Below, in pieces: positions 24,957 through 33,694 of a stretch of DNA of 64,000 nt (positions within the stretch are counted from its first letter, which is position 1; each line of letters begins with the position of its first letter). A program made the position numbers and the translations under genes. The notes below the pieces were generated by a model. The model was given only the letters and a program-made list of their open reading frames with translations, was not told the origin of the DNA and did no database searches. This DNA is from Telluria mixta. GTDB lineage: Bacteria > Pseudomonadota > Gammaproteobacteria > Burkholderiales > Burkholderiaceae_D. The stretch spans positions 4,340,001-4,404,000 of the forward strand of contig NZ_CP119520.1 in NCBI RefSeq assembly GCF_029223865.1, in the 5' to 3' direction.

Positions 24957-26900
24957 ATGCCAGCAGCATCTCTTCCTCCCGACGAACTGGAGCGCCAGGA
25001 ACTGCTCAAGTCCCTCGACATCCTGGATACCGCCCCGGAACCGGTCTTCGACCAGATCACCCGCCTGACGACGCGCCTGCTTGGTGTGCCCATTGCCGTG
25101 TTCTCGCTGGTCGACAAGGACCGCCAATGGTTCAAGTCGCGCGTTGGACTGGACGTCGAGGAGACTTCCCGCGAGGTCGCCTTCTGCGCGCACGCCATCC
25201 TGCAGAGCGCGCCGCTGGTCGTTCCCGATGCCACTGCCGATCCGCGGTTCGAGGACAACGCCCTCGTCAACGGCGACCCGAACATCAGGTTTTACGCCGG
25301 CGTCCCGATTCGCAGCGCCGGCGGTCACGCGCTGGGGACGCTGTGCGCCATCGACTCGCGGCCGCGTCAGCTGTCTGCCGACGACCTGCAGGCGTTGCGG
25401 GACCTCGCCGACATCGTGACGAAAGAAATGCATTACCGCGAAGCGTTGGCAGTCGCGCGTCACAGCGTCGAGCGGTCCGGCGATGCGATCGCGTACAGCG
25501 AGGCGCGGTTCCGGTCGGTCTTCGACCTTGCCAGCGTCGGCATGGCGATGGTGGCACCGGATGGCGGCTGGCTGAGCGTCAACGAGGCGTTGTGCCGCAT
25601 CGTTGGCTACGCGCCGGGGGAACTGTACCGGACGACCTTCCGCGACATTACCTATCCGCCGGACCTGGACACGGACCTCGCGTTGCTGCGGCAACTGGAA
25701 GCCGGAACCATCGACCAGTACCAGCTGGAGAAGCGCTACGTCAGGAAGGATGGCAGCCTCGTCTGGATCAACCTGAACGTCACGAAGAAAACCGGACCGG
25801 ATGGCGAACTGCTGTACTACGTCGCGGCCATCAAGGAAATCCAGGCGCAGAAGGAGGCCGAAGCGAAGCTGCAGGCGCTTCGCGCCGATCTGGAAACACG
25901 CGTCGCGACCCGTACCACGGAATTGAACGACGCGGTTGGCATGCTGCAGAGTGCCATGGCCCACCAGCGGCAAGCCGAGCAATTGCTGAAGGACCGGGAA
26001 GCCGAACTGCGCAGCGTGATCGAGAACGCCAACGATGCCTACATCGGCCTGGACCAGGACGGCATCGTGCGCGAGTGGAACCGGCAGGCCGAGACGACCT
26101 TCGGATGGAGCGCCGGCGAGGCGATCGGGCGGCCGCTGGACGCTTTGATCATTCCGGCCGAGATGGGGGACATGCATCGTCGAGGGATGGCGCGTTACCT
26201 GGCCACCGGCGCGGCGACCGTCCTGGGCAAGCGACTCGAACTCCCGGCCGTACGCAAGGATGGCTCACGGCTCATGGTGGAAGTGCGGATCACCGCGCTC
26301 GAAGTGAAAGGCACGACGATCTTCAGCGCCTTCCTGCACGACATCACGGAACGCAAGGCGCTCGAGGCCCAGCGAGAGTACGACTCGCGCCACGACGCGC
26401 TGACCGGGCTCTTGAATCGACGCGCTCTGACCGAAAGCCTTCCGATCGCACAGGCGCGCTCGAGGCGCACCGGCAAGATGCTCGGCGTGCTGTTCATCGA
26501 CCTGGACGGATTCAAGGCCGTCAACGACACCCACGGCCATGAGGCGGGCGACAAGCTGCTGTGCGAGATTGCCAGCCGTCTGCAGGATACGGTGCGCAAG
26601 ACCGACAGCGTATTCCGCCTGGCGGGCGACGAATTCACGGTGCTTCTGGAAGACATGACGGATACCTTTCCGGACGTGCATGCGGTGGCGCAGAAGCTCG
26701 TCGAGCAGATCTCGACCCCTGTCGACCTGTGCGGGCAGGGCGCTACCGTCGGCGCCAGTATCGGTATCGCCATCTTCACGCCCGAGAGCAGCGTGTCGGG
26801 GGCTGATCTCCTCAAGGAAGCCGATTATTGGATGTACGAGGCGAAGAAGGCCGGCCGAGGGCGGGTTCTGCCCGAGAAAACCAGGGCATACAGCGCTTGA
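24957..26900 (+). CDS. GAF-PAS-PAS-GGDEF sensor, probable diguanylate cyclase
   Basis: A 647-residue cytosolic protein. Residues about 20-165 form a GAF domain (TRLLGVPIAVFSLVD, then AGVPIRSAGGHALGTLCAID). Residues about 178-300 and 345-465 are PAS/PAC domains joined by a coiled coil, and 475-640 is a GGDEF domain. The active-site loop reads RLAGDEF (Ala for the first Gly), a variant found in active cyclases; the upstream Asp/Asn region LFIDLDGFKAVNDTHGH is intact. I see no upstream RxxD inhibitory site and no EAL domain. It should make cyclic-di-GMP in response to an unknown signal. It lies alone, 184 bp after tRNA-Cys remnant 3. Confidence 0.92.
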   Translation: MPAASLPPDELERQELLKSLDILDTAPEPVFDQITRLTTRLLGVPIAVFSLVDKDRQWFKSRVGLDVEETSREVAFCAHAILQSAPLVVPDATADPRFEDNALVNGDPNIRFYAGVPIRSAGGHALGTLCAIDSRPRQLSADDLQALRDLADIVTKEMHYREALAVARHSVERSGDAIAYSEARFRSVFDLASVGMAMVAPDGGWLSVNEALCRIVGYAPGELYRTTFRDITYPPDLDTDLALLRQLEAGTIDQYQLEKRYVRKDGSLVWINLNVTKKTGPDGELLYYVAAIKEIQAQKEAEAKLQALRADLETRVATRTTELNDAVGMLQSAMAHQRQAEQLLKDREAELRSVIENANDAYIGLDQDGIVREWNRQAETTFGWSAGEAIGRPLDALIIPAEMGDMHRRGMARYLATGAATVLGKRLELPAVRKDGSRLMVEVRITALEVKGTTIFSAFLHDITERKALEAQREYDSRHDALTGLLNRRALTESLPIAQARSRRTGKMLGVLFIDLDGFKAVNDTHGHEAGDKLLCEIASRLQDTVRKTDSVFRLAGDEFTVLLEDMTDTFPDVHAVAQKLVEQISTPVDLCGQGATVGASIGIAIFTPESSVSGADLLKEADYWMYEAKKAGRGRVLPEKTRAYSA

Positions 26901-27024
26901 CCTGTATTCGACGCAGGCTTTTTTTCCAATTTCGCATGCCGAGGCTTGGCGTTCTGATCGCGAGGATTTATGCTTCGTTGAAGTAATCCTTTATCGAATT
27001 GATCGAATATTTCTTGGGCCTGTG

Positions 27025-29454
27025 ATGAAGTCGAGTCGGCGGAATTTGCATCGGCGTATGAACAGGCATGCCGTCCGGCTTGCACTGACCACGACGGTTG
27101 CGGCGGCGGGCGTGCCGGAAACCTGTCGCGCCCAGGATGTCATGCCGGTGGTCACAGTCACCGCGCAGAGCCGGACCCAGGAAATCCAGAACGTGCCGAT
27201 CGCCGTGCAGACGCTGGCCGGCAGCGCGCTCAAGGATGTCGGCGTGGTCAACCTCGCCGACTTGGACGCGTTCGTCCCCGGCTTGTCGGTCGAGCCATTG
27301 CAATCCACCCGTCCAATCATCTTCCTGCGTGGCGTCGGCACCTTGGACTATGGCATCGGCACGGACTCGCCGGTCGGCATCTTTACCGACTCCGTGTACG
27401 TCGGCAAGACCGGGGGATCGCTGCTGAACTTCAATGACGTCAAGCGGATCGAGGTATTGAAAGGTCCGCAGGGCACGCTGTTTGGACGCAATGCGGCAGC
27501 CGGCGTCATCTCCATTGTCACCAATGATCCGGTCGAGCGGATCGAAGCGAGCGGACTGGTCCGGGTCGGCACCCGCGGCGCGGTCCATACCGAGCTGCTC
27601 TACAACACCCCGCTGGCCGAAGGTTTGGCACTGCGCATCTCGGCGATCGACCAGCGCGACAACGGATGGGTCCGGAACACCTTCGACGGGAAGCGCATGG
27701 GCGACGACGGTGAACGGGGCGTGCGCGCCACCGTGCGCTGGCGGCGCGACGACAGCGACGCCATTCTCGGCTGGGAACACGGGGTGATGCGTGTGTCCGG
27801 CCCGCCGGTGTTTTCCCTCACGGGCGGGAAGATCGATTTCGGCGGGCCCGCGACATGGGTCGATCCGCGCAAGCAGCCGCTGGCCTCCGATGCCGTGCCC
27901 AATGCGCAGTCGCGCACCTTCGACGGCCTCACTCTGCGTGTGACGACGCCGCTGCGCCATGCGACACTGAGCAGCATCACCGCCTACCGCCACTTCAATA
28001 CGCAGAACTGGCAGGATAACGACGGCTCGGTGAATCCGGCAGCGTATATCGGCATCGGCAACGTCGAATCGAACTCGACCTGGCAGCAGGAGTTCAAGCT
28101 GAGCGGCCAGACCGGCGCGCTCGACTGGGTGGGCGGCGTCAGCGCCTATCGCGAGCGCGCCACCCAGACGCAACACGTCGACTTGACCACGCTTTCGCTG
28201 GACACGCTGATTCGTCATGCGGCCGGCAGCGCGCCCTATGCCACGCTGACCAGCCTGGCCCAGGGCATCGGCCGCGCCACCGGCAACGCGGCGCTGCAAG
28301 GGCTGAGCCTCGCCGGCCTGCCGTGGCGCGAGAGCATCCACGACAAGGGCGAGTACCGCGCGTATGCCGTATATGGCGACCTGCTCTGGCATCTTGACCC
28401 TGTCACCAACCTGACCGTCGGCGGCCGCTTCACGCACGACGACAAGCGCTTCAGCTGGTACAACCCACCGCGTATCGCCAGCGAGCTCGACGCTCGCCTC
28501 GCGGTCATGCAGCAAGCGCAGCTGTTTCCGACCGCTGTCGCCCTGAAACTGCTGACCCCGCAACAGGCCGCATCGCTGCAGGCCGTCGTGGCACGCAATG
28601 TCGAGTTCAACAACGCCGTAGCGAGCACCAGGCCGTTCCCGGCATCGAGGAGCTGGAACAACTTCAGCCCGCGTATCGTCCTGGACCGGCACCTGACGCC
28701 GGACCACATGGTGTACGGCTCGTGGAGCAAGGGCTATCTGGCCGGCGGTTTCGATTCCCTCGGCGTGAACGGCTACTACGACGAGGAACTGGTGACGAAT
28801 ACCGAGATCGGCATCAAGGGGCGGGTGCGTGCGCTGGGCCTGTCCTACGACGCGTCGATCTTCCATTACGCCTACACCAACCTGCAAAGCCTGACCCTGG
28901 TGCCGTCCAACGCCGGCGCCGGCGTGCCCAGCTACCAGGTCGTGAACAGCGACCAGCGCGCCACGGGCGCCGAGCTGGGCGCGCAGTGGACGCTCAACCG
29001 GATCTGGCGCCTGAACGGTGCCTTGGCCTACCTCGACCAGACTTATGCGCACTACGTGTCGCCGGGTGGGGTCAGGCTGGACGGCCAGCCGGCCGGCGCG
29101 CCGCGCCTGAGTGCCAGTGCCGGCGCCAGCGCGCGCTGGCCGCTGTGGAACGGGACGGCGGATTTCAACGTGATGCTCGGCTACATGGGTGAGCGGCGCT
29201 GCAATGCCGACACGAGGGCGCAGGGGACGTGCAACCCCGGCGGCAGCGTCGATACCGGGGCGGCGCGCGAGAAAGTCGATGTGCGTCTTGGGTGGTCGGC
29301 GCCGTCCGGCAACTGGGGCGTGGGCATGGTCGTGACGAACTTCACCAACCGGCAATATGTAGCGATCAGTACGCTGGGTTCGGTCGTGGGCTCGCCTTAC
29401 AGCTATGTGACCAAGCCGCGCACGATCGCGCTCGAACTGCGTGGACGGCTGTAA
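27025..29454 (+). CDS. TonB-dependent outer-membrane receptor
   Basis: An 809-residue receptor. A signal-peptide-like start (RLALTTTVAAAGVPETCRAQ) is followed by a TonB-box-like VVTVTAQ, a plug with PIAVQTLAGSALKDVGV and the conserved VEVLKGPQGTLFGRN-type loop (here IEVLKGPQGTLFGRN), and a barrel ending LELRGRL. ATG 27025 was taken; ATG 27058 is possible. The frame extends further upstream but overlaps the GGDEF gene. There is no STN domain. The ligand (siderophore, vitamin or plant-derived compound) cannot be told from sequence. It is monocistronic, and a perfect 7-bp hairpin (GATCCGG/CCGGATC, 29460-29477) follows the stop. Confidence 0.9.
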   Translation: MKSSRRNLHRRMNRHAVRLALTTTVAAAGVPETCRAQDVMPVVTVTAQSRTQEIQNVPIAVQTLAGSALKDVGVVNLADLDAFVPGLSVEPLQSTRPIIFLRGVGTLDYGIGTDSPVGIFTDSVYVGKTGGSLLNFNDVKRIEVLKGPQGTLFGRNAAAGVISIVTNDPVERIEASGLVRVGTRGAVHTELLYNTPLAEGLALRISAIDQRDNGWVRNTFDGKRMGDDGERGVRATVRWRRDDSDAILGWEHGVMRVSGPPVFSLTGGKIDFGGPATWVDPRKQPLASDAVPNAQSRTFDGLTLRVTTPLRHATLSSITAYRHFNTQNWQDNDGSVNPAAYIGIGNVESNSTWQQEFKLSGQTGALDWVGGVSAYRERATQTQHVDLTTLSLDTLIRHAAGSAPYATLTSLAQGIGRATGNAALQGLSLAGLPWRESIHDKGEYRAYAVYGDLLWHLDPVTNLTVGGRFTHDDKRFSWYNPPRIASELDARLAVMQQAQLFPTAVALKLLTPQQAASLQAVVARNVEFNNAVASTRPFPASRSWNNFSPRIVLDRHLTPDHMVYGSWSKGYLAGGFDSLGVNGYYDEELVTNTEIGIKGRVRALGLSYDASIFHYAYTNLQSLTLVPSNAGAGVPSYQVVNSDQRATGAELGAQWTLNRIWRLNGALAYLDQTYAHYVSPGGVRLDGQPAGAPRLSASAGASARWPLWNGTADFNVMLGYMGERRCNADTRAQGTCNPGGSVDTGAAREKVDVRLGWSAPSGNWGVGMVVTNFTNRQYVAISTLGSVVGSPYSYVTKPRTIALELRGRL

Positions 29455-29475
29455 GGGAGGATCCGGCGAGCCGGA

Positions 29476-29964
29476 TCAGGCTCTCGAACGGCGCAGCCGC
29501 AGCATCTGGTAACCGGTGCCGAGCAGGAATAGCGCGAACACGCAGGCCAGCGCCAGCTTGACGGGCGGCGAGTCCGGACCATGTCCGATCGGATGGCCGA
29601 CAGGCAGACGGCTCAGCGTCTCGTTCGTCCCCGGCACCAGCAGCAGCATGAAGCTGAACGACATCAGGCCGACCTGCAGATAAGCGCCTGCACGGCCGAG
29701 GAAGGCGATGCGGGGCGCGACGGTGGCGCACGCCATCACCAGCAACGTCAGCAGGCCGAGCGCATGTCCCGGATTGAACCCGCCCGTGCTCGACAGTCCG
29801 ACGGTGGTGACGACGGACGCGACCATGCCCGCCCAATAGACTTTACCCGGGCCGCTGGCCGGATCGATGCGGCCGTGACGAACGAAGGCCAGCAGGCCGG
29901 CAACGATGGGGATCAGGCTCAGCACCGTATGGATGGCGCCGAGACTCGAGAGGGGATGCGGCAT
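29476..29964 (-). CDS. Small inner-membrane protein of unknown function
   Basis: A 162-residue protein with four likely membrane segments (about residues 8-26, 42-62, 70-105 and 135-153). Sequence features such as GKVYWAGMVASVVTTVGL resemble DUF2306-like small membrane proteins, but I do not recognise it securely. I chose ATG 29964 (MPHPLSSLGAIHTV) because the longer frame crosses a palindromic operator. An 18-bp site matching one in front of tetR lies 25 bp upstream, so it is probably repressed by the adjacent TetR protein. Confidence 0.7.
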   Translation of the reverse strand: MPHPLSSLGAIHTVLSLIPIVAGLLAFVRHGRIDPASGPGKVYWAGMVASVVTTVGLSSTGGFNPGHALGLLTLLVMACATVAPRIAFLGRAGAYLQVGLMSFSFMLLLVPGTNETLSRLPVGHPIGHGPDSPPVKLALACVFALFLLGTGYQMLRLRRSRA

Positions 29965-29988
29965 GGTATGACTCCTTTGGTAAATTCG

Positions 29989-30006
29989 ACCTACTAGTTG
30001 GTAGGT
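29989..30006. promoter_or_regulatory. Probable TetR operator 1, before the membrane-protein gene
   Basis: ACCTACTAGTTGGTAGGT is an imperfect palindrome with arms ACCTAC/GTAGGT. It matches the site before tetR (30655-30672) at 15 of 18 positions and occurs immediately upstream of the small membrane-protein start. Confidence 0.7.
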
Positions 30007-30016
30007 TGCTCGTGCT

Positions 30017-30041
30017 AAAAAAAGGCCCGGCGAACCGGACC
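30017..30041 (-). terminator. Rho-independent terminator of the tetR gene
   Basis: On the minus strand GGTCCGG-TTCG-CCGGGCC forms a 7-bp stem with a TTCG tetraloop and one G-T pair, followed by seven T (complement of A 30017-30023). It is 17 bp past the tetR stop, so the downstream membrane-protein gene needs its own promoter. Confidence 0.85.
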
Positions 30042-30057
30042 CGGACATAAGGTGCGA

Positions 30058-30642
30058 TCAGGCCCCAGCCGACAGGCGCGCCAGCTGCGGGTCCATGATG
30101 GTGCCGAAGATGGCGGTATCGCCATAGGCGCGGGCCGACAACATGGCGCCGTGCACGGTCGCCATGAAGGCTTCCGCTTCGACGCGCGGCGTACCGGTGA
30201 GCGCCACGACGCCGAGCGCCGCGCCGCGTTCGAGGACCGACGTGAGCCAGCCCGACAGGAAGCGGAAATACGCGCGGATCTCGAGCGCGATCTCTTCCGG
30301 CAATACCGGCAATTCATTGGCCAGCAAGGCGCACACGCAAAACGGCGCGCTCGCGTCGCCGATGCATGTTTTCCAGTAGCCGATGTAAGCGCGAAGTTGA
30401 TCGAGCGGTCCCGGCACGGCGCGCTCGAGATTGGCGATGCCTTCCTCTGCGGCCCCCCGATACCGGATGACGAGGGTCTTCACCAGGTCAGCCTTGCTCG
30501 GGAAGTGGTGGTGGATGCTCGGCTTGCGGATGCCAACGACCTCGGCAATGTCTGCATAGCTGAAACCGTTGTAACCGCCGGCGACGATCAGGGAACGTGC
30601 GCAGGCGAGGATATCGTCAGCAGTCGAGAGCGATTTATTCAT
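30058..30642 (-). CDS. TetR-family transcriptional repressor
   Basis: A 194-residue repressor. The N-terminal helix-turn-helix (YADIAEVVGIRKPSIHHHFPSK, about residues 28-49) is typical of TetR proteins, followed by an all-helical ligand domain (FCVCALLANELPVLPEEI). I chose ATG 30642 (MNKSLSTADDI); the longer frame reads through its own operator. Near-identical palindromes lie before this gene and before the small membrane-protein gene, which points to autoregulation plus control of that gene. The inducer is unknown. Confidence 0.9.
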   Translation of the reverse strand: MNKSLSTADDILACARSLIVAGGYNGFSYADIAEVVGIRKPSIHHHFPSKADLVKTLVIRYRGAAEEGIANLERAVPGPLDQLRAYIGYWKTCIGDASAPFCVCALLANELPVLPEEIALEIRAYFRFLSGWLTSVLERGAALGVVALTGTPRVEAEAFMATVHGAMLSARAYGDTAIFGTIMDPQLARLSAGA

Positions 30643-30654
30643 GACAGCGAGATT

Positions 30655-30672
30655 ACCTTCTAGTAGGTAGGC
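30655..30672. promoter_or_regulatory. Probable TetR operator 2, before tetR
   Basis: ACCTTCTAGTAGGTAGGC contains the near-perfect palindrome ACCTTCTAGTAGGT (one mismatch pair) and matches operator 1 at 15 of 18 positions. It starts 13 bp upstream of the tetR ATG, a position suited to autorepression. Confidence 0.7.
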
Positions 30673-30714
30673 TGTCAAGCGCCGGCAGGCGCCGGAAGTG
30701 AGATACGGCGGCGC

Positions 30715-30999
30715 TTACTGGTCGAGGCTTGCCAGCGCCCAGCACTGCGTCCACGAAAAAATGGCGTGCCGCTGCTCGTTGTCGAGGGCGCCCGTGAGGA
30801 TCTCGGTCAGGAAATGGGCAACGCGCGTGCGCAGATGATACGGAAGACACGCTGCCGTCGCGATGGATGACTCGATGTCCGGGTGCACGCTCGACATCAT
30901 GATCTGTACGACGACCTCCGCATGTTCAGTCCAACCGGCACCGTCGACGTAGTTCATGAGCGCGTTAACGCTGTCTGGCAGTTTCATCTGGTCTCGCAT
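30715..30999 (-). CDS. Hypothetical small protein
   Basis: A 94-residue acidic-to-neutral protein (MRDQMKLPDSVNALMNYVDG...) with amphipathic helical patterns and no signal peptide or membrane segment. I do not recognise a family. Codon use resembles neighbouring genes, and the frame is interrupted by no rare clusters. ATG 30999 or ATG 30987 could be the start; the latter has GAGACCAG upstream. No neighbour suggests a function. Confidence 0.5.
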   Translation of the reverse strand: MRDQMKLPDSVNALMNYVDGAGWTEHAEVVVQIMMSSVHPDIESSIATAACLPYHLRTRVAHFLTEILTGALDNEQRHAIFSWTQCWALASLDQ

Positions 31000-31157
31000 G
31001 GGCAGCGTATCCGGCTCGAATGGGTGAAGACATCCAGAGTACCTCACTCGGGTGACCGACAGGATGAAATGTGGAACAAGGAGACGTATTCGTAGCACGC
31101 GATGCAACGATATCGTGGTGTGGCTGGTACACCGATGCCTGATCGATATGCGAAACG

Positions 31158-31436
31158 CTATGTTTTTGACGAGACGAGACCCTCCGGGGCGCTGTCACGA
31201 CCGCAATTGCGCCTGTCCGATCCAGCCGGAACCGGGGCCGTCGGCGGAACGGAATCATCCGATGGCAGGAGGCTCTGTCTTCGATCGCATGGGCGGTCCA
31301 GGATGCGCAGCACCGCATTCAACGACAGGCCATGGTCGAGCAGGGCGATAACGGCGCACTGCCGATACCCCGGTTCACAGAAGTTCAGTATCGCATCGAT
31401 GTACAGGGCTGTCAGCCGGTCAGTTCTCTGCTCCAT
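31158..31436 (-). CDS. Hypothetical small protein
   Basis: A 92-residue frame starting MEQRTDRLTALYIDAILNF. The first 45 residues look protein-like, with alternating hydrophobic and polar residues that suggest a helical domain (QCAVIALLDHGLSLNAVLRIL). The C-terminal part is low-complexity and Pro/Ser-rich. No family is recognised and no ribosome-binding site is obvious. It could be a real small gene or chance. Confidence 0.4.
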   Translation of the reverse strand: MEQRTDRLTALYIDAILNFCEPGYRQCAVIALLDHGLSLNAVLRILDRPCDRRQSLLPSDDSVPPTAPVPAGSDRRNCGRDSAPEGLVSSKT

Positions 31437-31760
31437 CAACGCAATTTATGACACGCATCATTTCGCGCGTTGACGAAGATCAATTTACGTTCGGAAAACT
31501 AGAGCGTCGCTACCGACTTGCACAGGCGAACACTGTCGACCAATCGCGTTCTGGAGCAGACCGGTTGTTGACGTACATCAGCGCATTTTGATGACGTCGA
31601 TCTAAGATGCAAAACGCTTGAGGAGAAAGAGGAGACAAGCGCAATGACGCCCGTAGAGGTGTTGCTACCGGAGCCGGCGGTCGGGAAATATACCGGCACC
31701 AACAATCAGTAGAGAGGTCCGTGCCAGCCGATGTCGCCGCAGAGCGGCAGGGCCTCTCTG
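31437..31760. other. Stretch without a supported gene
   Basis: About 320 bp between a small hypothetical gene and the TnpB relic. It is partly AT-richer (TTTACGTTCGG region) and carries only short overlapping frames with no family resemblance. Confidence 0.5.
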
Positions 31761-32018
31761 CTATCGATTACGTGTGCAAATGTGCACAGCGTACTCTTCC
31801 TGCCCCGAGCCGTCTCGCTGACCGTGCTCGTGCCTGACAGGCGTGACTTTCCCGGCTCCCGCCGGCCCAGGCCGGCGGCAGTGCCACGCGTTACCGCCTG
31901 GCTCGCCTCGGGTAGCGCCGTGCGCGCCGCAAGCGGCGCAGGCCCACGCCCGGTCGCCCGGTGCGAGCCGCCCATTGCGCGTGCCGCATTGCGAACACAG
32001 TTTGCTGGACGGGTACCG
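31761..32018 (-). pseudogene. TnpB (IS200/IS605-type) C-terminal relic
   Basis: On the minus strand, from about 32015, the sequence reads YPSSKLCSQCGTRNGRLAPG then WACAACGA, the zinc-ribbon of TnpB. A second frame gives LPEASQAVTRGTAAGLG, and the first frame resumes as AGKVTPVRHEHGQRDGSGQ, the typical C-terminal tail of such proteins in this bacterial group. The TnpB RuvC core and N-terminus are absent and the frame is broken at least once. It is therefore a short decayed remnant, not an active nuclease. No guide-RNA-like right end was recognised. Confidence 0.7.
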
Positions 32019-32187
32019 TATGCCCGGACCTCGGCGTCGATATGTGCCACAGAGTGTAGGGCAATGTGTCGGATTGTGTCGAGGCTTACCCCGGACACAT
32101 CGGCCCCCTTTGTCGACACAAAGGCGACACGCCGCCGACAACCAGGGATGCGTTAATGACGGCTCGAACAACCGGACAGGAGCCGAC

Positions 32188-32583
32188 ATGAAGACACGAA
32201 CCACCCTGGCGCTGCTCGCGCTGACCCTCGCCACGCTGCCCGCGATGGCGCAGCAGCTGGACGCTAACGGCATCGGCCGCACGGAACTCGTGCGCCACGA
32301 CTTCGACGCCACGCGCGAAGCGATCCAGGTGCGCGTCGATTTCGGGCCCGGCGTCGCCTTCCCGCGCCATTCCCATCCCGGCGTCGAGATCGCCCATGTG
32401 GAGCAGGGGACCATCGAATACGAGCTGGACGGCAAGCGCGTGCTGCTCAAGACGGGCGAGACGGTGTACATCCCGGCCGGCGTCGTGCACTCGGCCCGCA
32501 ACGTGGGCGGCGGCAATGCGGCGGAACTGGCGACCTACATCGTCGAGAAGAACAAGCCCGTGGTCGTACTGGCCAAGCCATGA
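32188..32583 (+). CDS. Secreted single-domain cupin
   Basis: A 131-residue protein with a signal peptide (TTLALLALTLATLPAMAQQ, cleavage after AMA near residue 21) and one cupin barrel. The metal-site motif is RHSHPGVEIAHVEQGTIEYEL and the second motif is GETVYIPAGVVHSARN. ATG 32188 follows AGGAGCCGAC. Its TGA overlaps the ATG of the thioredoxin-like gene, so the pair is translationally coupled. Periplasmic cupins of this kind often bind small molecules or metals; its role here is unknown. Confidence 0.88.
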   Translation: MKTRTTLALLALTLATLPAMAQQLDANGIGRTELVRHDFDATREAIQVRVDFGPGVAFPRHSHPGVEIAHVEQGTIEYELDGKRVLLKTGETVYIPAGVVHSARNVGGGNAAELATYIVEKNKPVVVLAKP

Positions 32584-33613
32584 GCGCGCGCCGACTCCTC
32601 GCCATCGGCCTCGGCGCCATCGCATTCAGCGCGGCCGCGGCCCCGCTGCCGGTCGAAGGCACGTTCGCCGGCTTCGACGCGCGACCACGTGGCTCAACGG
32701 CACGCCGCTGACGCCGCAGAAGTTACGCGGCAAGGTCGTGCTGGTCGATTTCTGGACGTACTCCTGCATCAACTGCATCCGTACCTTGCCCTACATCCGC
32801 GCGTGGGCCGAGCGGTACCGCGACCAGGGCCTGGTCGTCGTCGGCGTGCACACGCCCGAGTTCCGGTTCGAGCAGGACCTGACGAACGTGAACGCGGCGA
32901 TCGGCCGCTTCGGCATCGACTTCCCCGTCGCCGTCGACAGCGACCAGCGGATCTGGCGCGCGTGGAACAATCGTTACTGGCCCGCGTACTACCTCGTCGA
33001 TGCCGCGGGGCGCGTGCGCTACCACCAGTTCGGCGAAGGCGATTACGCCCGCACGGAAAGCGCGATCCAGTCGCTGCTCGCGGAGGCCCGCGGCGGCGCG
33101 CCCGCGCCGACCGCCTTCGTGAACCCGGTCACGCCCGGCGAGCAGCGCGCACCCGATCTCGCCAGTCTCGCGTCCGACGAGACCTATGTCGGCTACCGCA
33201 AGGCGGAGAATTTCCGGTCGGCGGAACGGGTGGCCGAGGACCGTCCGCGCACGTATTCCATGAGTGGCCTCGCGCTGAACCAGTGGGGCCTCGCCGGACG
33301 CTGGATCGTGGGCGCGGAAAGCGCCGTCGCGGACGCGCCGGACGCGCGCATCGCGTACCAGTTCAGCGCCCGCGACCTGCACCTCGTGCTCGGCCCCGGC
33401 GTGGCGGGCCGTCCGGTGCGCATCAGGGTGACCCTGGACGGCCAGCCGCCCGGCGCGGACCACGGCACGGACATCGACGCGGACGGCAACGGCGTCATCA
33501 CGGCCACCCGCCTGTACCAGCTGGTGCGCCAGTCGGGCAAGGTGCGCGCACGCCGCTTCGAAGTGCGCTTCCTCGATCGCGGGGCAGAGGCCTACGCGTT
33601 CACGTTCGGCTGA
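32580..33613 (+). pseudogene. Frameshifted periplasmic thioredoxin-like protein (DipZ C-terminal type)
   Basis: ATG 32580 overlaps the cupin stop and starts a signal peptide (RRLLAIGLGAIAFSAAAAP) plus PVEGTFAGFD. The frame then ends early. The homologous continuation (ATTWLNGTPLTPQKLRGK, then WTYSCINCIRTLPY) is in another frame from about 32681. One base is missing at 32679-32680; restoring it gives a continuous 344-residue protein. Its redox site is CINC (C-x-x-C), followed by a thioredoxin fold and a C-terminal beta domain as in DipZ-type proteins. It may be a true pseudogene or a sequencing error in a GC-rich stretch. Confidence 0.85.
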
Positions 33614-33694
33614 GGCCCGACAACGTACGCCAGCGCACGGAGCTCGACGCGGCGTAGCGTTATATTGCGGTGCAACATATCATGCCGGGACGCC

